From NCBI GenBank assembly GCA_902520575.1, contig CABYOG010000050.1, positions 1 through 7,040 on the forward strand: DNA of 7,040 nucleotides, given 5' to 3'. This DNA comes from an uncultured SAR116 cluster alpha proteobacterium. GTDB lineage: Bacteria > Pseudomonadota > Alphaproteobacteria > Puniceispirillales > Puniceispirillaceae. Position 1 is the first letter of the stretch. Each line of letters opens with the position of its first letter. Of the stretch, positions 1 through 4,777 are shown piece by piece. The notes below the pieces were generated by a model. That model was not told where the DNA came from. It was given only the letters and a program-made list of their open reading frames with translations, and did not search any database. The position numbers were made by a program, and so were the translations under genes.

Positions 1-71
1 AGAAAGCTTGGATAAAATTCTAAACAAATTCAATTAATCTTTATCGGTTTTGAAGTAAATTAATCGATAAA

Positions 72-108
72 AGACGTTTGAGGCTTCACTTTTATTGATA
101 AAACGTCT
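72..108. repeat. Inverted repeat, 8-bp arms
   Basis: AGACGTTT at 72-79 is the exact reverse complement of AAACGTCT at 101-108, with a 21-base loop. Both arms sit next to a GATAAAA-like sequence. There is no T tract after either arm, so a terminator role is not supported; function unknown. Confidence 0.45.
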
Positions 109-118
109 CATAAATTCC

Positions 119-150
119 ATTCAAAACATGAGAATACATCCATTTTGAAT
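119..150. repeat. Inverted repeat, 8-bp arms
   Basis: ATTCAAAA at 119-126 is the exact reverse complement of TTTTGAAT at 143-150, with a 16-base loop. The arms are A/T-rich, so chance occurrence in this low-G+C stretch is quite possible. Confidence 0.35.
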
Positions 151-176
151 TTAATCTAATCCATGAGCAAAAAAGC

Positions 177-188
177 TTCAGCGCTGAA
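177..188. repeat. 12-bp perfect palindrome
   Basis: TTCAGCGCTGAA is a perfect, spacer-free palindrome and one of the few G/C-containing motifs in this AT-rich stretch. The half-site TTCAG/CTGAA recurs in the dyad at 1386-1400, but the spacing differs, so a shared binding protein is only a guess. Confidence 0.35.
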
Positions 189-326
189 ACAAATATAAAC
201 ATTGGGGGCTCTCATTCACTAAACAATTACTAAAAAGTAATTTTTGAGATGCTTTACCAATTAAAAAAGATTTTTCACTTTGTAGCACTCTGATTAAACA
301 TTTCTGTTACTTATTCGAGTGTTATT

Positions 327-956
327 CTATCTTGCGGGAATAATTGATGAAGGTGTTACCATTATTTCTGTTGCCTGTCCCATAATATCAAGAAGAAGAT
401 GAACACGTCTGTCAGGTTTAATCCTAACGATGTCTGCGATCAATCCTGAGAACGGGCCTTGAGATATGCGAGCCTGGTTCCCAACTTCCAATAACCCTGA
501 GTCTTGCAATACCTGCTTCGCATCGCAGCGTTCAATCAACTCAGCCATCACTGTATCTGGCAATGGACAAGGGTTTGCACCTAGCTGCACAATGCGGGCC
601 ACTCCACGAGTATTATTTATTTTGCGCCAACTCCCTGCCAACTGGTCTATCTGGACAAAAAGATAGCCCGGAAACAATGGCCGCAGCATTGTTTGAAACT
701 CTTTGGATTTACGCTCAGTAACTTTCTGCATAGGAAGAAATACAGGAAAACTCTGATTTTTTAAATTTTGGCGCGCCAAATGGGCAGCGTTTGGCTTGCA
801 GTGAACAAGAAACCAGTCCAAGTGCGAAACATCGGAATAGGCACCTCGGTTATTAGTTCTAGTTTTACAGTAGCCCAATTTGTTAAATCCTAAATAAACC
901 AACTGTGGTCGAGGGATAGCATAATGTCTTGCCTGTTGCCAGATGCTTATTCTCAC
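327..956 (-). CDS. RfaH-like transcription antiterminator (NusG paralogue)
   Basis: This is a NusG-family protein that would bind RNA polymerase and suppress pausing and termination in a polysaccharide operon. An NGN domain runs from about residue 47 (LDWFLVHCKPN) to about 150, with the hallmark RPLFPGYLFV at 92-101 and NTRGV at 115-119. A KOW-like C-terminal segment spans about 157-209 (VGNQARISQGPFSG at 158-171). The family is usually about 160-175 aa, so the first 45 residues are an unexplained extension. The GTG at 956 is the longest option and has a poorly spaced purine run before it. An in-frame TTG at 821 gives 164 aa. An ATG at 832, one frame off, has GAGG 11 bases upstream. It lies opposite an EPS operon whose leader carries an ops-like site, which favours RfaH over housekeeping NusG. 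Family confident; start uncertain. Confidence 0.9.
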   Translation of the reverse strand: MRISIWQQARHYAIPRPQLVYLGFNKLGYCKTRTNNRGAYSDVSHLDWFLVHCKPNAAHLARQNLKNQSFPVFLPMQKVTERKSKEFQTMLRPLFPGYLFVQIDQLAGSWRKINNTRGVARIVQLGANPCPLPDTVMAELIERCDAKQVLQDSGLLEVGNQARISQGPFSGLIADIVRIKPDRRVHLLLDIMGQATEIMVTPSSIIPAR

Positions 957-968
957 TACTTCTCAAAA

Positions 969-998
969 AATACATTTCTGACCCTGTTCCAGAGACAA
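969..998 (-). promoter_or_regulatory. Possible sigma-70 promoter for the RfaH-like gene
   Basis: On the minus strand, TTGTCT (998-993) and TGTATT (974-969) are separated by 18 bases, each matching consensus at 4 of 6 positions. Initiation near 962 would leave almost no leader before the GTG at 956. That would fit better with translation starting further inside, near 832 or 821. Weak evidence. Confidence 0.2.
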
Positions 999-1005
999 TT
1001 TCTTC

Positions 1006-1164
1006 ATGGACCTTCAGCTTATGACCAATTCGCCAGACGCCGCGCTTACTTTTGAATTTTTGTCTCAGCTCATTCTAAAGGATTAGCAGCATGAATTCAT
1101 AGCACTGGAAAGAGTACTTAAAGAGCTCCAAAATGGGAGGCCTTTGCACCGCATAATCTTTTGA
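1006..1164 (+). pseudogene. Amber-interrupted small open frame, unknown
   Basis: One reading frame runs 53 codons from an ATG at 1006 to TGA at 1162-1164, broken by a single TAG at 1084-1086. The first part (26 aa) begins MDLQLMTNSPDAALTFEF. The second part (25 aa) continues in the same frame with QHEFIALERVLKELQNG and ends PLHRIIF. Both halves have ordinary codons and a protein-like composition, with an amphipathic stretch in the second. AGAGAC lies 9 bases before the ATG. I do not recognise the product. It may be the remnant of a small gene or a chance frame. Confidence 0.25.
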
Positions 1165-1365
1165 GATGGCATAAATGTATATTTTATGATTTTGAAAATT
1201 GAGGAAGGCTAGCACCTCAACCTTTGGCTTGGGTTACACAATAAAACACTGCTTTCCCGCATATTATACATGACGGTCACCGCTACTATAGGCAAAATTT
1301 GTCGCCTATCGCTGATTAAAAAACCAAAATTTAAGTTTCGTTTCTTGTCCTTAGTTAAATAATTG

Positions 1366-1394
1366 TTGACATTCCTTGCACTCATGTTCAGTGT
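1366..1394 (+). promoter_or_regulatory. Candidate promoter of the EPS operon (strong -35, weak -10)
   Basis: A perfect TTGACA sits at 1366-1371. At the standard 17-base spacing the -10 position (1389-1394) reads CAGTGT, a poor match lying inside the 15-bp dyad. A good -35 with a poor -10 covered by a dyad would suit a regulated promoter. It is upstream of the ops-like element, as needed for a transcribed ops signal. No start-site evidence. Confidence 0.35.
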
Positions 1395-1400
1395 CTGAAC
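1386..1400. promoter_or_regulatory. Perfect 15-bp dyad, candidate operator
   Basis: GTTCAG-TGT-CTGAAC is a perfect inverted repeat with 6-bp arms and a 3-base centre, starting 15 bases after the TTGACA box and covering the expected -10. This is a typical place for repressor binding. The adjacent winged-helix protein is the obvious candidate ligand, but that is inference. Confidence 0.4.
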
Positions 1401-1433
1401 GCAATAATCGGTGTTGGATTAATTCTCGCGCCG

Positions 1434-1444
1434 TGCGGTAGCCT
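1434..1444 (+). promoter_or_regulatory. ops-like RfaH recruitment element
   Basis: The sequence tGCGGTAGCCT matches the enterobacterial ops signal GGCGGTAGNNT at every fixed position except the first base. It keeps GCGGTAGC (1435-1442), whose GC ends allow the small non-template-strand hairpin that RfaH recognises on paused polymerase. It lies 26 bases before the first gene of the operon and downstream of the candidate promoter, as ops elements do in polysaccharide leaders. An RfaH homologue is encoded divergently nearby. Confidence 0.7.
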
Positions 1445-1460
1445 GGGAAAGAGGCCAGGC
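1441..1460 (+). promoter_or_regulatory. Leader hairpin with purine-rich loop before the regulator start
   Basis: GCCTGG (1441-1446) pairs perfectly with CCAGGC (1455-1460), leaving the 8-base loop GAAAGAGG. The loop is the only Shine-Dalgarno-like run near the ATG at 1471, but it ends 16 bases away, too far for ordinary initiation. The 5' arm overlaps the ops-like element. Folding might affect translation of the first gene, or ribosome loading might depend on RfaH, as known for ops-controlled genes with poor Shine-Dalgarno sites. Confidence 0.45.
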
Positions 1461-1470
1461 ATTCCCGACC

Positions 1471-1788
1471 ATGAATCAAGAACTATCGATGAGACTTATG
1501 AAGGAGCTTGAAAAAGCGCCAGAGCAAAGTCAACGTGCTTTGTCCAAGACTTGCGGTGTCAGCTTGGGCTCGGTTCACTACTGCCTGAACGCGCTGATTG
1601 AAAAAGGCTATGTGAAGGCCCAAAACTTCAAGAATGCTCATAACAAGCTGGCTTATGCCTATATTCTAACGCCCTCAGGCATAAATCTCAAAAAAGAGCT
1701 TGCAATCGCGTTTTTGCGGCGTAAACAAGCCGAATATGAGGCGCTGCAGCAAGAGATCACGGCGCTGGAAGAGGATTTGGCACGGTGA
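1471..1788 (+). CDS. MarR-type EPS-associated winged-helix regulator
   Basis: This 105-aa protein would be a DNA-binding regulator of the exopolysaccharide operon it heads. Residues 5-46 form a helix-turn-helix with recognition helix SLGSVHYCLNALIEKG (31-46). A wing follows around 48-70 (NKLAYAYILTPSG at 58-70). A charged heptad-like helix at 72-103 probably dimerises. The whole length matches the small EPS-associated MarR family (TIGR04176, from memory), found at the start of EPS/O-antigen loci in proteobacteria. The ATG at 1471 fits the family's N-terminus, with no well-placed Shine-Dalgarno. It lies directly after the ops-like leader and before the flippase gene, so it may autoregulate through the dyad at 1386. 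Family well supported; the target site is inferred. Confidence 0.85.
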   Translation: MNQELSMRLMKELEKAPEQSQRALSKTCGVSLGSVHYCLNALIEKGYVKAQNFKNAHNKLAYAYILTPSGINLKKELAIAFLRRKQAEYEALQQEITALEEDLAR

Positions 1789-1812
1789 CGGCGTTGTGTT
1801 TCAGAGTGAAAA

Positions 1813-1953
1813 ATGGGGGCAACATTATACGCTCAAAAGTTAGATTTAGCGGGCGGCTCTGGGTCTTATGACTTTTTCCTCCGCGATAAAATAGCATCAT
1901 ACCAGCCATCATCAGGTGCCTCTAGTATATTGTTGGGTGATATAAATAGCTGA
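1813..1953 (+). CDS. Possible 46-aa small protein, unknown
   Basis: An uninterrupted frame from ATG (1813) to TGA (1951) fills most of the 181-base gap between the regulator and the ABC exporter. It begins MGATLYAQKLDLAGGS and ends SGASSILLGDINS. AGAG lies about seven bases before the ATG. It has no membrane segment, signal peptide or motif I recognise. It is in a different frame from the exporter, so it is not a 5' extension of it. It could be a small protein, a decayed gene end or chance; 46 codons without a stop is only mildly improbable. Confidence 0.25.
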   Translation: MGATLYAQKLDLAGGSGSYDFFLRDKIASYQPSSGASSILLGDINS

Positions 1954-1969
1954 ATTAATATTTTTTAAC

Positions 1970-3769
1970 ATGCAAGTGCCAAAGAAATTTCTCGCCTTGT
2001 TGACTCCGCCCGAGCGCAAGCTCGCGGGCGTACTGATGGGCATGATCCTAGTTATGGCGTTTTTAGATATGCTGGGTGTGGCATCAATCTTGCCGTTTAT
2101 GGCGGTACTGGCCAACCCCGAACTGGTGCAGACCAACGCCATACTCAACACCACATTCACAATTAGCCGCCACATCGGCATCCAGACTTCCGAACAGTTC
2201 CTGTTCGCACTCGGCATGTTGGTCTTTTTTCTGCTGGTCACCTCGCTGGCCTTTAAAGCGCTCACCACCTACGCACAAGCTCGATTTGCACTCATGCGCG
2301 AATACAGCATCGGAAAGCGCCTAGTTGAAGGTTATTTGCACCAGCCCTACAGCTGGTTCTTAAACCGACACAGCGCCGATCTGGGCAAGACCATCCTCTC
2401 AGAAGTCGGAATGGTTGTAAGCGGCGGCATGTTCCCGGTGATGACACTAATGGCGCAGGGTACGGTCGCGCTGGCGCTGCTTATCCTGCTAATTATCGTA
2501 GACCCGCTGCTGGCGTTGAGCGTCGGTGTAGTGTTAGGACTAGCCTATGTCGGTATCTTTGCCATGATGAGCGGCTGGCTCAAAAGGCTTGGACAGGCGC
2601 GTATTGATGCCAATAAAGAACGCTTTACCGCCGTAAGCGAAGCATTTGGTGCCGCTAAAGAAGTAAAGGTGAACGGGCTGGAGCAGCCCTACATCCAACG
2701 TTTTGCCAAACCCGCAGAAATCTATGCAAAGGGCCAAGCTACGGCACAAGTCATCGCGCAACTGCCACGCTATGCATTGGAAGCCATCGCTTTTGGCGGT
2801 ATGCTGCTGGTCATTCTCTACCTCATGGCCAAAAGCGGCAGCTTCGCCGCTGCTCTGCCGATAATCGCGCTCTATGCCTTTGCAGGCTATCGCCTCATGC
2901 CCGCGTTACAACAAATCTACGTGGCCTTCACCCAACTGCGATTTGCTGGCCCGGCGCTGGATGCTTTACACAGAGACCTAATCAGCTTGGAAGTCGTCGA
3001 TAACCAAGACAGCCACCTCAACCCGCTGCCGTTCACTCAAGCCATTCAGCTAAACCAAGTCAGCTACCGTTACCCCAACGCACCTCAACCCGCGCTCAAA
3101 GGCATAGATCTGAGCATCCCAGCGCACAGCACGGTCGGCTTTGTCGGCGCCACCGGCAGCGGCAAAACTACCACGGTGGATATAATCCTCGGCCTACTGG
3201 AGCCGGAAGAAGGCCATTTGAGTGTCGATGGCCAGCCCATCACCCCCGATAAATGCCGCCGGTGGCAAAGCGCCATTGGCTATGTGCCGCAGCAAATTTA
3301 CCTGGCTGATGACAGCGTGGCTGCCAATATTGCCTTTGGAGTAGATACTGAAGACATTGAGCAAGAAGCCATAGAGCGCGCCGCCAAAATCGCCAATCTG
3401 CATGAGTTCGTGATCAACGACATGCCACAAGGTTACGCTACCACAGTAGGCGAGCGAGGAGTTCGGCTTTCAGGCGGACAGCGTCAGCGGATTGGTATCG
3501 CCCGTGCGCTTTACAACAACCCAACGGTGCTAATTCTGGATGAAGCGACCAGCGCGCTAGATAACCTCACCGAACAAGCGGTGATGGACGAATTAAGTAA
3601 CCTTGGTCATGAAATCACTGTCATCCTGATTGCTCATCGCCTCTCTACTGTGCGCCAGTGTGACCAAATCTACCTGATGGAGCGTGGCGAGATAAAAGCC
3701 AGCGGCTCATATGACCATCTCATCGCCAGCACCCAGCAATTCAAGGCGATGGTAGATGTTGGATCATGA
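1970..3769 (+). CDS. PglK-like ABC exporter (lipid-linked oligosaccharide flippase)
   Basis: A 599-aa half-transporter with fused membrane and ATPase domains, in the inner membrane. About six membrane segments are visible, near 19-43, 76-98, 152-176, 178-200, 268-286 and 292-312. The ATPase domain starts near 360, with Walker A GATGSGKTT (393-401, K399), Q-loop YVPQQ (438-442), signature LSGGQRQR (500-507), Walker B VLILDEATSALD (520-531, E525) and H-switch H556. All catalytic residues are intact. Layout and loop sequences (PFMAVLA, YRLMPALQQI) resemble Campylobacter PglK, which flips undecaprenyl-linked glycan. In this operon the likely substrate is the lipid-linked repeat unit carrying pseudaminic acid; MsbA-type lipid export is less likely. 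The ATG at 1970 follows an AT-rich stretch without a clear Shine-Dalgarno. G+C is higher (about 55-60% in sampled lines) than in the genes downstream. Substrate is inferred. Confidence 0.9.
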   Translation: MQVPKKFLALLTPPERKLAGVLMGMILVMAFLDMLGVASILPFMAVLANPELVQTNAILNTTFTISRHIGIQTSEQFLFALGMLVFFLLVTSLAFKALTTYAQARFALMREYSIGKRLVEGYLHQPYSWFLNRHSADLGKTILSEVGMVVSGGMFPVMTLMAQGTVALALLILLIIVDPLLALSVGVVLGLAYVGIFAMMSGWLKRLGQARIDANKERFTAVSEAFGAAKEVKVNGLEQPYIQRFAKPAEIYAKGQATAQVIAQLPRYALEAIAFGGMLLVILYLMAKSGSFAAALPIIALYAFAGYRLMPALQQIYVAFTQLRFAGPALDALHRDLISLEVVDNQDSHLNPLPFTQAIQLNQVSYRYPNAPQPALKGIDLSIPAHSTVGFVGATGSGKTTTVDIILGLLEPEEGHLSVDGQPITPDKCRRWQSAIGYVPQQIYLADDSVAANIAFGVDTEDIEQEAIERAAKIANLHEFVINDMPQGYATTVGERGVRLSGGQRQRIGIARALYNNPTVLILDEATSALDNLTEQAVMDELSNLGHEITVILIAHRLSTVRQCDQIYLMERGEIKASGSYDHLIASTQQFKAMVDVGS

Positions 3770-3861
3770 AACATTTAATTCTGAACGGCCACATTAGATG
3801 TATGAATGGGCACGCAATCACACTTTTGTTAGTGGGTCGAAGCAAAGTGCAAGAATATTAG
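3766..3861 (+). CDS. 31-codon ATGA-coupled small frame or gene remnant
   Basis: An ATG at 3766 overlaps the exporter's TGA as ATGA, the same coupling used at the two later junctions. The frame reads MKHLILNGHIRCMNGHAI and ends at TAG (3859-3861) after 31 residues. It is in a different frame from the SDR that follows. No family is recognised. The coupling geometry suggests translation really restarts here, but the short product and the G+C change at this point suggest the 5' stub of a gene whose remainder was replaced. A chance frame is equally possible. Confidence 0.25.
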   Translation: MKHLILNGHIRCMNGHAITLLLVGRSKVQEY

Positions 3862-3874
3862 GGTCATTTTTAGT

Positions 3875-4777
3875 ATTCCAGCGCGTGTTTTAATAACAGG
3901 GGGTTCGGGTCTTTTGGGGCTGAATTGGGCCGCAAGCATCAAAAACACTCATGATGTTATACTTGGTGTTCATCATCGGTGTGTTCAGTTGCCGGGTGCA
4001 CACAGTCAAAAGCTCTCGCTTGAATCTGTTGACAATTTTCTAAAAAATCTCGATCTCATACAGCCTGATTACGTGGTTCACGCGGCAGGTCTCGCGAGCG
4101 TCGAATTGTGTGAAGAAAAGCCGGATTTGGCTCATCATGTCAATGTGGAACTTGCAGAAAATGTGGCTCGGGCTTGTGCCCTTCGAGGCATTCAGCTTGC
4201 GCATATATCAACGGATCATTTGTTTCCTGGTGATCTAGCACTTTTAAGCGAAGATGCTAACACTAACCCCGTAAATGTGTATGGCAAAACCAAAGCCAAA
4301 GCTGAGCTATGTGTGCAAAATATTCACCCAGAGGCACTCGTGATTAGAACCAATTTTTATGGCTGGGGCACAAGCTACCGACAATCTTTTAGTGATTGGG
4401 TGTTGAGTAATTTGCGAAAAAATCACCCAATAACCCTATTTAATGATATTTTTTATACTCCTATTTATATCGAACGGCTGGTGCAGATAGTCCATCAACT
4501 ATTTGAAAAATTTGCAGCTGGAACTTTCCATTTGGTAGGCGATGAGCGTGTTTCTAAATATGAATTTGCTATGCAGCTAGCGTCCATATTCGACCTTAAT
4601 AGTGAGCTTATTTCTATCGGATCGATAAACTCGCAGCCTAATTTTGTAGTTCGCCCGCATGACATGAGCTTATCTAACGCAAAGGTAAGCAAAGAACTGG
4701 ACATACTTGTTGGCGGCATCAAAGAACATATATTACTCATGCAACAGTCGAATTTCTCCAAACTCGAGGCAATATGA
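3875..4777 (+). CDS. RmlD-like NAD(P)-dependent sugar-nucleotide reductase/epimerase (extended SDR)
   Basis: An extended short-chain dehydrogenase acting on a sugar nucleotide. From an ATT start at 3875 (300 aa) the order is RVLITGGSGLLG (4-15, Rossmann glycine motif), VVHAAG (67-72), the catalytic ST pair in HISTDH (S112, T113), YGKTK (Y136, K140) and a C-terminal substrate domain. This fits the RmlD (dTDP-4-dehydrorhamnose reductase) branch. The first conventional start, TTG 3914, lies inside the glycine motif and would destroy it. Upstream the frame is open only to a stop at 3830-3832, with no ATG, GTG or TTG. ATT 3875 has AGGG 11 bases upstream and gives an N-terminus of normal size, so I choose it tentatively. 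The gene overlaps pseC by ATGA. It is not a typical PseB dehydratase. The substrate is unknown. Confidence 0.8.
   Translation: MPARVLITGGSGLLGLNWAASIKNTHDVILGVHHRCVQLPGAHSQKLSLESVDNFLKNLDLIQPDYVVHAAGLASVELCEEKPDLAHHVNVELAENVARACALRGIQLAHISTDHLFPGDLALLSEDANTNPVNVYGKTKAKAELCVQNIHPEALVIRTNFYGWGTSYRQSFSDWVLSNLRKNHPITLFNDIFYTPIYIERLVQIVHQLFEKFAAGTFHLVGDERVSKYEFAMQLASIFDLNSELISIGSINSQPNFVVRPHDMSLSNAKVSKELDILVGGIKEHILLMQQSNFSKLEAI

Larger units (their letters stand above)
1..326. other. AT-rich gene-free region with short inverted repeats
   Basis: No open frame of useful length or recognisable product is seen on either strand; the best plus-strand ATG frame (163) gives only 11 codons. G+C is about 28% over the first 300 bases, well below the neighbouring genes. 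It lies downstream of the minus-strand RfaH-like gene and contains four perfect short dyads: 40-46 with 65-71, 72-79 with 101-108, 119-126 with 143-150, and the palindrome at 177-188. A fifth A/T-only hairpin (225-231 with 236-242, loop AAAA) is followed by a short T run on the plus strand. None is a convincing terminator for the minus-strand gene, because no stem is followed by a U tract in that direction. Confidence 0.6.
957..1470. other. Divergent intergenic regulatory region and operon leader
   Basis: About 510 bases separate the minus-strand antiterminator gene from the plus-strand EPS operon. The region holds an amber-interrupted small frame (1006-1164), two hairpins with 6-bp stems and 10-base loops (1199-1204 with 1215-1220, and 1288-1293 with 1304-1309), a TTGACA box at 1366, a 15-bp dyad at 1386-1400, the ops-like element at 1434-1444 and a hairpin at 1441-1460 just before the regulator's ATG. 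No tRNA, insertion sequence or CRISPR repeat is visible. Confidence 0.6.

Noticed and set aside
225..245. Rho-independent terminator after the RfaH-like gene
   Set aside because: The stem is A/T-only (AATTACT/AGTAATT), and its T run follows on the plus strand, the wrong direction for the minus-strand gene.
1365..1380. Sigma-54 promoter (spacing around TTGACATTCCTTGCA)
   Set aside because: The -12 element TTGCA is present, but the nearly invariant GG of the -24 element reads TT, so a sigma-54 site is not supported.
1840..1900. Terminator or second ops element between the regulator and exporter genes
   Set aside because: GCGGGCGG and CCTCCGCG give only a short imperfect pairing across a long loop, and GCGGGCGGCTCT lacks the GGTAG core of ops.
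1912..2268. 118-codon minus-strand frame inside the exporter gene
   Set aside because: It lies opposite a fully conserved membrane domain with an intact plus-strand reading frame and has no recognisable motif; it is an antisense shadow. The same applies to the other frames opposite or inside the exporter, SDR, pseC and pseF.
3798..3893. 31-codon frame from ATG 3798 as the true N-terminus of the SDR
   Set aside because: It ends at TAA (3891-3893) one frame away, and joining it to the SDR would need an indel inside an already well-formed RVLITGG segment.
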